This document shows positions 1 through 7,084 of a DNA stretch of 31,205 nucleotides, in pieces. The stretch is from NCBI GenBank assembly GCA_910588075.1, contig CAJUOS010000026.1, forward strand, positions 1 through 31,205, read 5' to 3'. Every line of letters begins with the position of its first letter. The stretch's first letter is position 1. This stretch comes from an uncultured Erysipelotrichaceae bacterium. Its GTDB lineage: Bacteria; Bacillota_I; Bacilli_A; Erysipelotrichales; Coprobacillaceae. Position numbers and translations under genes: made by a program. The notes beneath the pieces were generated by a model. It was not told the DNA's origin. It was given only the letters and a program-made list of their open reading frames with translations, and searched no databases.

Positions 1-132
1 CTTCCTTCTTCTATATTACTATATCTCTAAATCTTTAACAATTAAATTCATCTTATTGGCATATATCAAAATAGAGCTTTTTGCTAATATTCAATTTATG
101 AAATTCTTTCTTTGTTATTGTAATATAGAAAA

Positions 133-162
133 TTTATACCAACAATTAAATCCACTTCTCAA
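133..162 (-). promoter_or_regulatory. Candidate sigma-A promoter reading out of the left edge
   Basis: On the minus strand a TTGAGA -35 box (157-162) is followed after 18 bases by a TATAAA -10 box (133-138). It lies just past the terminator-like hairpin downstream of lysS and points out of the window. The last bases at the left edge read GAAGAAGGAAG on the minus strand, a purine-rich stretch that could be the ribosome binding site of a gene starting outside. Promoter calls in such AT-rich DNA are weak without data. Confidence 0.4.
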
Positions 163-170
163 ATTATTTT

Positions 171-208
171 TCAAAATAAAAAGCAGATATCATCTAAGAA
201 ATCTGCTT
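171..208 (-). terminator. Intrinsic terminator downstream of lysS
   Basis: AAGCAGAT (181-188) pairs perfectly with ATCTGCTT (201-208) around a 12-base loop. On the minus strand the stem is followed by TTTTATTTTG. It is the first good terminator after the lysS stop codon and would leave a 3' untranslated tail of about 160 bases. Confidence 0.65.
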
Positions 209-213
209 ACTTT

Positions 214-323
214 TCACGGAAATTTTTACGACATTTTACGGAAAAAATGCGTTTTTACGGCAAAATCAACGAAATTTATATGAAGTTATGTACATGATGT
301 ATAATGCTAAAAACGTTGATTTT
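214..323. repeat. Cluster of short CGTAAA-type direct repeats beside a 10-bp inverted repeat
   Basis: Read on the minus strand, 214-275 holds several spaced copies of a motif close to TTNCCGTAAAA. The plus-strand ACG(G) cores are at 216, 228, 238, 257 and 269. Next to it AAAATCAACG (262-271) is inverted as CGTTGATTTT (314-323) with 42 bases between. No reading frame here looks real. Such clusters can be protein-binding arrays, such as arm sites of recombinases or regulator sites, but nothing in the window names the protein. The array lies inside the presumed lysS 3' tail. Confidence 0.4.
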
Positions 324-366
324 ATCGGTATTTTTTGGTTATGTGGTACTTATATGATACCTATAA

Positions 367-1857
367 CTATTTATTTCTTGCTTTCATTTGTGGGAACAAG
401 ATGACTTCTTGAATACTTTCTTGACCTGTTAATAACATAACAAGTCTATCAATACCCATTCCCATACCACCTGTTGGAGGTAAACCATATTCTAATGCTT
501 CCACATAATCTAAATCCATTTCATTCGCTTCATCATTTCCAAGTTCTTTTTCCTTTAATTGATTAGCAAATCTTTCATATTGATCAATAGGATCATTTAA
601 TTCAGTAAATGCATTAGCATATTCATTACCACAAATAAATAACTCAAATCTTTGTGTAAAACGAGAATCCTCTAAATTCTTTTTAGCCAAAGGTGATATT
701 TCAATAGGATGACCATATACAAAAGTAGGCTCAACAATAGTTTCCTCAACATATTCTTCAAAGAAAGCATTAATAATATGTCCATAACTAAAATGTGCTT
801 CTACTTCAATATGTCTTTCTTCTGCTAATTTTTTAGCATCTTCAAAGCTCATATCACTAGCAAAATCTATACCTGTCTTTTCCTTAATAGCATTTGTCAT
901 AGAAATACGTTTAAATCCTGGTGCTAAAGAAAGCTTATTTCCTTTATATTCAATATCATAAGTTCCACATACTTCCATAGCAGCATTAGAAATAATACCT
1001 TCTGTTAAATCCATCATACCTTCTAAATCACTAAAGGCTTTATAAACTTCGATTGTTGTAAATTCAGGATTATGTGTTCTATCCATTCCTTCATTTCTGA
1101 ATAAACGTCCAATTTCATATACAGCATCCATACCACCAACTATTAATCTTTTTAAAGATAATTCAGTCGCAATTCTTAAATAATAATTCATATCTAAAGT
1201 ATTATGATGAGTTTCAAATGGTCTTGCTGCTGCACCACCTAAAATAGGGTTTAATACTGGTGTTTCTACTTCAACATATCCCATATTATCTAAATAATGT
1301 TGAATTGAACGAATAATCTTAGGTCTTGTAAAAGCAATTCTCTTTGCTTCATCATTCATAATCAAATCTACATATCTTCTTCTATATCTTTCTTCAACAT
1401 CGCTTAATCCATGAAATTTCTCTGGCAAAGGACGTAATGCTTTTGTTAAATGAATATATCGAGAAGCTTTTACAGAAAGTTCTCCTGTATTTGTTACAAA
1501 AACAGTTCCTTCAATACCAACAATATCTCCAATATCACTCTTAATCAACACATCATAATCATCTTCACCAATAACATCTTTTCTAATATAAATTTGAATT
1601 TGCCCATCTCTATCTTGGATATGCATAAAACATACTTTTCCCTTACGACGTTTAGTCATAATTCTTCCAGCAACCTTCACTCGAATTGCCATTTCTTCTA
1701 ATTCTTCATGAGTCTTACCAACAAATTCTTCTTTTATTTGTTTAGAAAAATGTGTAACATCAAATCTTTGTCCAAAAGGATCAATCCCTCTTTCCTTTAA
1801 AAACTCTAATTTTTCTCTACGAACCAATTCTTGTTCACTTAATTTTCTTTCTTCCAT
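367..1857 (-). CDS. lysS: Lysine--tRNA ligase, class II
   Basis: Cytoplasmic enzyme that charges tRNA-Lys with lysine using ATP. The 496 residues are normal length for bacterial LysS. An OB-fold anticodon-binding domain occupies roughly residues 55-140. The class II catalytic core follows, with motif 1 around 193-205, motif 2 (RNEGMDRTHNPEFT) at 254-267 and motif 3 (GMGMGIDRLVML) starting near 464. The start is preceded by GGAAAGGAG with good spacing. The gene is preceded by its own promoter and a T-box leader with a lysine specifier, so expression should rise when uncharged tRNA-Lys accumulates. It follows dusB on the same strand but is separately promoted. dusB next to lysS is the usual Bacillus-type order. 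Nothing in the protein looks damaged. Confidence 0.98.
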   Translation of the reverse strand: MEERKLSEQELVRREKLEFLKERGIDPFGQRFDVTHFSKQIKEEFVGKTHEELEEMAIRVKVAGRIMTKRRKGKVCFMHIQDRDGQIQIYIRKDVIGEDDYDVLIKSDIGDIVGIEGTVFVTNTGELSVKASRYIHLTKALRPLPEKFHGLSDVEERYRRRYVDLIMNDEAKRIAFTRPKIIRSIQHYLDNMGYVEVETPVLNPILGGAAARPFETHHNTLDMNYYLRIATELSLKRLIVGGMDAVYEIGRLFRNEGMDRTHNPEFTTIEVYKAFSDLEGMMDLTEGIISNAAMEVCGTYDIEYKGNKLSLAPGFKRISMTNAIKEKTGIDFASDMSFEDAKKLAEERHIEVEAHFSYGHIINAFFEEYVEETIVEPTFVYGHPIEISPLAKKNLEDSRFTQRFELFICGNEYANAFTELNDPIDQYERFANQLKEKELGNDEANEMDLDYVEALEYGLPPTGGMGMGIDRLVMLLTGQESIQEVILFPQMKARNK

Positions 1858-1875
1858 ATTTTCTCCTTTCCAAAT

Positions 1876-2128
1876 AAAAAACTCCCATCCATAAGGGACG
1901 AGAGTATCGTGGTACCACCCTAATTCATTGTTATATCACTACAACAATCTTTTCAACTCCAATCAGAGTCTAGCCTGTAACGTGGCACACGTTATTTTAT
2001 CACTTTTGATCCAAAATACAGCTCCTAGTCTTTATTCATTATCAATAGTATCATCCATTTTCACCAACAGGACTCTCTAATCATACATTTTGATAATTAC
2101 TCCTCTATTCAATGCCTTTTTCTATACG
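1876..2128 (-). promoter_or_regulatory. T-box riboswitch leader of lysS, lysine (AAA) specifier
   Basis: The signature AGGGTGGTACCACG lies at 1908-1921 on the minus strand. Its UGGU bulge would pair with an ACCA 3' end, that is a tRNA with discriminator A, as expected for tRNA-Lys. Upstream, ATTATCA (2091-2097) pairs with TGATAAT (2038-2044) to form part of Stem I. The 3' side of the specifier loop reads GAAT-AAA-G, placing AAA (Lys) at 2031-2033. The distal Stem I GTTGGTG-type motif is present near 2066. The leader ends in a terminator: CTC and GTCC pair with GGAT and GAG around a GG bulge, then six T (1876-1902). tRNA binding would stabilise the competing antiterminator. Confidence 0.93.
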
Positions 2129-2134
2129 ACTTGT

Positions 2135-2163
2135 ATTATATAAACAATTTATATCAATGTCAA
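2135..2163 (-). promoter_or_regulatory. Consensus sigma-A promoter of the lysS T-box transcript
   Basis: A perfect TTGACA (2158-2163), a 17-base spacer and a perfect TATAAT (2135-2140) on the minus strand. Transcription should begin near 2128, giving a leader of about 270 bases before lysS. The promoter starts only about 50 bases after the dusB stop, so lysS is a separate unit. Confidence 0.88.
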
Positions 2164-2210
2164 TATAAATCCCTAAAATAACACACATAAACCTGACAAT
2201 AAAAAACATT

Positions 2211-3209
2211 TTATTTAAAAGTTAACACTTCTTTATTTCCTGTATGAAGATAAATACGATATGCTTCTAAAGCAGTTTCTAATTCTTGATAAGTTTCTAT
2301 TTTAGATAAATAATTTTTCATTTGTGAAGCTGATTTCAATCCTTTCATATACCAAGGAGCATGTCCCCTCATCTGTCTTATTGCATTTCTTTCTCCCTCA
2401 ACTATGAGCAATCTTTTTGCATGATTAAGACATTGATCAATCTTATCATCTATTGATGGATCTTCTAATAAAACACCATTTTCTACATATGCAACCATTT
2501 GCTTAATAACCCAAGGATTTCCTAAAGCAGCACGTCCTACCATAACTGCATCACATCCTGTTTCATCTAACATACGTTTTGCATCTTGAGGTGTTCTCAC
2601 ATCTCCATTACCAATAACAGGAATAGAAACCGCCTTTTTAACCTCTGCAATATAACTCCAATCAGCATGTCCCTCATACATTTGTGAACGTGTTCTACCA
2701 TGTACAGCAATAGCACTTGCTCCTGCTTTTTCTATGAGTTGCGCTATTTCCACACAATTAATAGAATGAAAATCATAACCTATTCTTATTTTCACAGTCA
2801 CAGGCTTATTAACAACTTCAACAACATTTTTCACAATATCATAAACTAATGATGGATGTTGTAATAAATAACTCCCTGCATGAGCTTTCAATACTTTTTG
2901 GACTGGGCATCCCATATTAATATCAATAATATCACAATTAGAATTTTCATCAACAAACTTTGCAGCCTTTACCATTGAATCAACATCTCCACCAAATATT
3001 TGAATACTCATAGGATGTTCATTTTCATCAACATTTAACATTTCAATTGTTTTTTTATTTCCATAACATAAAGCTTTATCACTCACCATTTCACTGACAA
3101 CCAATCCAGCTCCAAATTCTTTAATAATTTTTCTAAATGCTATATTTGTTATACCTGCCATAGGTGCCATAATTATTCTATTTTCTATTTCTACATTTCC
3201 AATTTTCAT
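2211..3209 (-). CDS. dusB: tRNA-dihydrouridine synthase (Dus family)
   Basis: FMN-dependent enzyme that reduces specific uridines in tRNA to dihydrouridine. From the chosen start it has 332 residues, normal for DusB. The N-terminal FMN-barrel signature MAPMAGITN is at residues 14-22. The catalytic cysteine is in DINMGCPVQK (Cys101). Further barrel motifs are VKIRIGYD, VHGRTR and the phosphate-binding GNGDV. The frame is open 15 codons further upstream, but the ATG at 3209 has GGTGA six bases ahead and begins MKIGNVEIENR, the family's usual N-terminus, so it is preferred. It sits between hslO and lysS as in Bacillus. The exact Dus subtype is inferred from context. Confidence 0.95.
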   Translation of the reverse strand: MKIGNVEIENRIIMAPMAGITNIAFRKIIKEFGAGLVVSEMVSDKALCYGNKKTIEMLNVDENEHPMSIQIFGGDVDSMVKAAKFVDENSNCDIIDINMGCPVQKVLKAHAGSYLLQHPSLVYDIVKNVVEVVNKPVTVKIRIGYDFHSINCVEIAQLIEKAGASAIAVHGRTRSQMYEGHADWSYIAEVKKAVSIPVIGNGDVRTPQDAKRMLDETGCDAVMVGRAALGNPWVIKQMVAYVENGVLLEDPSIDDKIDQCLNHAKRLLIVEGERNAIRQMRGHAPWYMKGLKSASQMKNYLSKIETYQELETALEAYRIYLHTGNKEVLTFK

Positions 3210-3332
3210 TCTTTTCACCATGACATAATATAACATAATTTTTTGATAAAACAAAGATAAAGGTTTGATATATTTATATATGTGATGGAAACATCATAAA
3301 ATATTTTATTTTTTCAAATTTTCCCTTTCTAA

Positions 3333-3375
3333 AATAAAAAAGAATGATTTATAAATAATTTCATTCTTTTTTATT
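3333..3375. terminator. Strong hairpin with A/T flanks (bidirectional terminator)
   Basis: A 15-bp perfect stem (AATAAAAAAGAATGA at 3333-3347 with its complement at 3361-3375) and a 13-base loop. It can act on either strand because the stem base is A/T only. It lies in the 338-base gap between dusB and hslO, beyond hslO's own terminator, so it may end a separate short transcript covering the structured element at 3418-3474. Confidence 0.6.
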
Positions 3376-3417
3376 TTTATATGTATAAAATTATAAATAT
3401 TGTTAATGATATATACA

Positions 3418-3474
3418 GATAGCTTACACTTTCCCCTCTATTTTTCCTCCCCATTAAAATAGATGTAAGTTATC
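3418..3474 (-). other. Nested inverted repeat, possible structured small RNA
   Basis: Read on the minus strand the element folds as GATA + CTTACA + CTATTTT, an 11-base G-rich loop (AATGGGGAGGA), then AAAATAG, a nine-base purine bulge (AGGGGAAAG), TGTAAG and TATC. That gives 17 base pairs in three helices separated by small internal loops. It is not a plain terminator because no T-tract follows. It is bounded by two terminators (3333-3375 and 3511-3543), as a stand-alone RNA gene would be. No known RNA family was recognised. A candidate -10 (TATAAC) lies upstream but the -35 is poor. Confidence 0.35.
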
Positions 3475-3510
3475 GATTAGTTATATTCCTAATATTGGTA
3501 AACCCAAAGA

Positions 3511-3543
3511 AATGAAGATAAGATATCAGCTCTTATCTTCATT
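3511..3543 (-). terminator. Intrinsic terminator of hslO
   Basis: AATGAAGATAAGA (3511-3523) pairs perfectly with TCTTATCTTCATT (3531-3543): 13 bp and a 7-base loop. Only four bases separate it from the hslO stop codon. The run after it on the minus strand is TCTTT rather than pure T. Confidence 0.75.
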
Positions 3544-3547
3544 TTCT

Positions 3548-4423
3548 TTATACATTTAATTCTAAAAGTAAATCATTCAGTTCACTTTCAGAAAATTGAT
3601 ATTTAGTATTACAAAAATGACAAGTCATCTCACAACCATGATCTTCATTAATCATAGTTTGAATTTCATCTTTTCCAACAGTTATAAGTGCGTTTTTCAT
3701 TTGTTCTTTTGAACAATCACATTCAAACATCAAATCTTGTTTAGCTAATATCTCAACATCATCAAATAACATAGACAAAATATCTTCTGGGGTTTTTCCA
3801 TCATGTATTAATGATGAAACAGGTGGAAAATCTTTCATTTTATTCTCAATATAAATAATATCATCCTCTGTTGCTTCTGGTAATAACTGAATTATAAATC
3901 CCCCACTAGATAATATTTCATTTGTATCATTAACTAATACTCCTACCGAAACAACTGATGGTGTTTGTTCAGAAATCATAAAATAATATGAGAAATCATC
4001 TCCAATTTCTCCACTTTGTAAAGGAACAGTTCCAACAAAAGGCTCTTTTAATCCCATATCTTTAATAACTTGTAAAGTTCCTTCATTTCCTACAGCAACA
4101 CCAACTGCTAATTTTCCAGTATCATTATATGTATAATGAACTTCTGGATTTGCTACAAAAGCTTTTATCTTTCCATCACTGTTTGTTGTTGCTATCATCG
4201 TCCCAATAGGACCATTGCCATTCATTGTTACTGTCATTTTTTCATGATTTTTATTCATTGCTGACATCATCAAAGTGGCTGACATCATACGTCCTAAAGC
4301 AGCAGATGCTGTTGGCCACAATCCATGTTTTTGTCTTGCTATTTCTAATAATTGTGTTGTTTGACAAGCAAATACACGGCAATTTTTAGAAGGAATAATT
4401 CCTCTTACTAAATAATCTTTCAT
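3548..4423 (-). CDS. hslO: Redox-regulated chaperone Hsp33
   Basis: Cytoplasmic holdase chaperone switched on by oxidation. 291 residues is normal length. The N-terminal HSP33 domain has conserved blocks such as TAAALGRMM-type (TASAALGRMMSATLMMS) and NGNGPIG. The C-terminal zinc switch has all four cysteines: CDC at 235-237 and CHFC at 268-271, with one extra cysteine at 264. The zinc holds the protein inactive until the thiols are oxidised. GGAGG lies seven bases before the start, inside the end of the preceding 30-codon ORF, so the two are probably translationally coupled. It lies downstream of ftsH on the same strand, as in Bacillus. Confidence 0.97.
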   Translation of the reverse strand: MKDYLVRGIIPSKNCRVFACQTTQLLEIARQKHGLWPTASAALGRMMSATLMMSAMNKNHEKMTVTMNGNGPIGTMIATTNSDGKIKAFVANPEVHYTYNDTGKLAVGVAVGNEGTLQVIKDMGLKEPFVGTVPLQSGEIGDDFSYYFMISEQTPSVVSVGVLVNDTNEILSSGGFIIQLLPEATEDDIIYIENKMKDFPPVSSLIHDGKTPEDILSMLFDDVEILAKQDLMFECDCSKEQMKNALITVGKDEIQTMINEDHGCEMTCHFCNTKYQFSESELNDLLLELNV

Positions 4424-4426
4424 TAT

Positions 4427-4519
4427 CTAACCTCCAAATGCAAAATAACTTAATAGTGGTATCACCATACTTAAAACAATAATAAATACTAATATTTTAC
4501 TAATTGTACTTCTTTGCAT
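4427..4519 (-). CDS. 30-residue single-pass membrane peptide between ftsH and hslO
   Basis: A short ORF: ATG at 4519, stop TAG at 4427-4429. The product starts MQRSTISKILVFIIVLSMVI and ends LLSYFAFGG. A short basic N-terminus (R3, K8) is followed by about 18 hydrophobic residues, which fits a single membrane span with the N-terminus inside. AAGGAGA lies ten bases upstream, and the last codons contain the hslO ribosome binding site. No family was recognised. It lies directly after the membrane protease gene ftsH. SpoVM (26 residues) is a known small FtsH-binding peptide in Bacillus, but no sequence similarity is claimed. The strong start signal and coupling support translation. Confidence 0.6.
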   Translation of the reverse strand: MQRSTISKILVFIIVLSMVIPLLSYFAFGG

Positions 4520-4535
4520 AAACTTTATCTCTCCT

Positions 4536-4560
4536 TATGCGAAAAAAGCGCATAGCGCTT
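4536..4560 (-). terminator. Terminator hairpin with overlapping alternative hairpin after ftsH
   Basis: Reading the minus strand from the ftsH stop, AAGCGC-TAT-GCGCTT (4560-4546) forms a short GC-rich hairpin followed by T residues, as an intrinsic terminator does. The sequence can instead fold TATGCG (4554-4549) with CGCATA (4541-4536) around a T-rich loop. This uses bases needed by the first hairpin, so the two exclude each other. The pair sits just before the ribosome binding site of the 30-codon ORF and could set how much ftsH transcription continues into hslO. Confidence 0.55.
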
Positions 4561-6508
4561 ATTTCATTTCATCTAATAAATCATCATTCATATCAACAAA
4601 CGATGTTGGTGGAGTTTGATTATTATCATTTTCTCCAACACTTCCATCATGAGCTTCTAACATTTTTCCAGTGTGAAACAATGATTCAATTTGTTCATTA
4701 TTTAATGTTTCATATTCTAATAATGCTTTAGCAATAATTTCTAATTTATCTTTTTGTTCCTTAATAATCTTTGTACATTCATTATAACAATCATCAATAA
4801 TTTTACGTACTTGTTGATCAATTTCAAAAGCAATCTGTCCAGAATGACTATTATTTGTAGAACTATAATCTCTACCTAAGAAAACAGCATCTTCTCCTGA
4901 AGCATATTTAATAGGTCCTAAATCTGACATTCCCAATTCAGTAACCATTAATCTTGCTATACGTGTAGCCTGTTCAATATCATTATGTGCACCTGATGTA
5001 ACATCACCAAAGAAAACTTCCTCAGCAACACGTCCTCCCATAAAACCTGTAATACTAGCCATTAATTGTGCTTTTGTTTGGAAATAAGTTTCTTCTTTAG
5101 GAGTCATTAAGTTATAACCTCCTGCTTGTCCTCTAGGGATAATTGTTACTTTTTGAACCTTATTTGCATCTTCTAAAGTTAATCCAATAATAGCATGTCC
5201 AGCTTCATGATAAGCTACAAGAGTTCTCTCTTTTTCAGTGTATTTACGAGATTTTTTAGCAGGACCTCCAATGACACGATCAATAGCTTCATCAACATCT
5301 TCAAGAGTAATCAATTGATGTTCTTGTCTAACAGCAAGCAAAGCAGCCTCATTTAATACATTAGCTAATTCAGCTCCAGAAAATCCTGGTGTACGTTGTG
5401 CTACATTATCAAAATTCACATCAGGAGCAAATTTCTTATTTCTAGCATGAACTTTTAAAATTTCAGCTCTTGCTTTTTTATCAGGATTAGCAACTTGAAT
5501 TTGTCTATCAAAACGACCAGGTCTTAATAATGCTGGGTCTAAAACATCAGCACGGTTTGTTGCTGCTAAAATGATAATACCTTCATTTCCACTAAATCCG
5601 TCCATTTCTACTAATAATTGGTTTAATGTTTGTTCACGTTCATCATGTCCACCACCAACACCAGTACCTCTTTGACGTCCAACTGCATCAATTTCATCTA
5701 TAAAAATAATACATGGTGCATTTTGTTTAGCCTTTTTAAACATATCTCTTACACGACCAGCACCAACACCAACAAACATCTCAACAAATTCTGAACCAGA
5801 AATTGAATAGAAAGGCACGTTCGCTTCTCCAGCAACTGCTCTTGCTAATAATGTTTTACCTGTCCCTGGTGGACCAACTAATAAAACCCCTCTTGGGATT
5901 TTAGCACCCATATTAACAAATTTTCTAGGATTTTTTAAGAATTCAACTAATTCTGTTAATTCCTCTTTCTCTTCATCTGCACCAGCTACATCTGTAAATC
6001 TTGTCTTACTATCTTTTTCTAATTTAGCACGTGAATTGCCAAAATCAAACGCTTTGGCATTAGCACCTCCACCTGCTCCACCAATACTTCTCACAACAAA
6101 AATCATTGCCCCAAAAATAAGAACATATGGAAGTAATGTCATGATTGTATTCATTAACATTGATTCTTTTCTTTCATCCAAAACAGTAACTTTAATGTTT
6201 TTATCTTCTAATAATTGCATCAATGAATTTAATTCTTCATCTGTTTTTAAAACATTAGTTTTAAAAGTATATGTTGCTTCTTTTCCTTTTTCATTCTTTG
6301 TATACTTTCCTTGAATACTTGTAACATAAGTTCCAGGTGTTACTTTCATCTCTGTTACTTTTTGCTTATTTAAAATAATCATAAATTCATTATAATTCAC
6401 TTCTGTTGATTGCCCAGAAGTTAACAATGGAATTAATGATCCTAATAATAGCAACACAATAAGCCAAGGCATTATTGCTTTGAATAAACTTTTATTTTTA
6501 TCGTTCAT
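4559..6508 (-). CDS. ftsH: ATP-dependent zinc metalloprotease FtsH
   Basis: Membrane-anchored AAA+ protease that extracts and degrades membrane and regulatory proteins. In Bacillus it is also needed for sporulation. 649 residues, normal length. Membrane spans lie at about 12-30 and 122-139, flanking an external domain of roughly 90 residues. The AAA module has Walker A GPPGTGKT (212-219), Walker B IIFIDE (267-272) and the second region of homology through ALLRPGRFDR (326-335). The zinc site HEAGH is at 434-438. AAGGAG precedes the start by five bases. hpt ends 15 bases upstream, so hpt and ftsH are probably co-transcribed. The acidic C-terminal tail is typical. Confidence 0.98.
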   Translation of the reverse strand: MNDKNKSLFKAIMPWLIVLLLLGSLIPLLTSGQSTEVNYNEFMIILNKQKVTEMKVTPGTYVTSIQGKYTKNEKGKEATYTFKTNVLKTDEELNSLMQLLEDKNIKVTVLDERKESMLMNTIMTLLPYVLIFGAMIFVVRSIGGAGGGANAKAFDFGNSRAKLEKDSKTRFTDVAGADEEKEELTELVEFLKNPRKFVNMGAKIPRGVLLVGPPGTGKTLLARAVAGEANVPFYSISGSEFVEMFVGVGAGRVRDMFKKAKQNAPCIIFIDEIDAVGRQRGTGVGGGHDEREQTLNQLLVEMDGFSGNEGIIILAATNRADVLDPALLRPGRFDRQIQVANPDKKARAEILKVHARNKKFAPDVNFDNVAQRTPGFSGAELANVLNEAALLAVRQEHQLITLEDVDEAIDRVIGGPAKKSRKYTEKERTLVAYHEAGHAIIGLTLEDANKVQKVTIIPRGQAGGYNLMTPKEETYFQTKAQLMASITGFMGGRVAEEVFFGDVTSGAHNDIEQATRIARLMVTELGMSDLGPIKYASGEDAVFLGRDYSSTNNSHSGQIAFEIDQQVRKIIDDCYNECTKIIKEQKDKLEIIAKALLEYETLNNEQIESLFHTGKMLEAHDGSVGENDNNQTPPTSFVDMNDDLLDEMK

Positions 6509-6523
6509 AAATTCTCCTTTATA

Positions 6524-7054
6524 TTATAAATAACATTCTTCTTTTAAAATTCCTACATATGGTAAATTTCGATACTTTTCATCAAAATCCAAACCAAATC
6601 CAACCACAAAAGCATTTGGAATATCAAAACCTACATATTTAGCTTCAATTGGATAAGTTCTTCCTTCTTTTTTATCTAACATAGTTACAATTTCAACAGA
6701 AGCAGCCCCTCTTTCAAGTAACATAGCCTTAACTGTTGTCAATGTTTTTCCTGTATCTAAAATATCTTCTACCAATAAAATATCTTTTCCTTTGACTTCT
6801 TGGTCTAAGTCTTTTTTTATTGTAATAGCTTTAGATTCAACGCCTTCATAACTACTGACATCCATATAATCAAAAGTAACATCAAGATTAACAAATTTAG
6901 ATAATTCTGCTAAAAAAGGAACAGAGCCTTTCAATAACCCTACCATCAACAAATTTTTATCATGATAGTCATTCATAATTTGTTTTGCTAATTCTTTACA
7001 TTTTTGAGTAATTTCTTCTTGTGTATATAATATTTCTTTAACATTTCTATGCAT
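6524..7054 (-). CDS. hpt: Hypoxanthine phosphoribosyltransferase
   Basis: Purine salvage enzyme converting hypoxanthine or guanine plus PRPP to IMP or GMP. 176 residues, normal length. The PRPP-binding loop VEDILDTGKT is at 95-104. The flexible-loop segment YMDVSSYEG is near 63-71, and the base-binding C-terminal part contains VVGFGLDFDEKYRNLPYVG. AAGGAG lies upstream of the ATG with somewhat long spacing. It is flanked by tilS (31 bases upstream) and ftsH (15 bases downstream), the classic tilS-hpt-ftsH arrangement, and is probably co-transcribed with both. Confidence 0.97.
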   Translation of the reverse strand: MHRNVKEILYTQEEITQKCKELAKQIMNDYHDKNLLMVGLLKGSVPFLAELSKFVNLDVTFDYMDVSSYEGVESKAITIKKDLDQEVKGKDILLVEDILDTGKTLTTVKAMLLERGAASVEIVTMLDKKEGRTYPIEAKYVGFDIPNAFVVGFGLDFDEKYRNLPYVGILKEECYL

Positions 7055-7084
7055 TTATTCTATTCACTCCTTATAATCGTTCTT

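Noticed and set aside
56..283. 75-codon plus-strand ORF at the left edge
   Set aside because: No ribosome binding site, no recognisable domain, and it runs through a terminator hairpin and the repeat array; it looks like a chance frame in AT-rich DNA.
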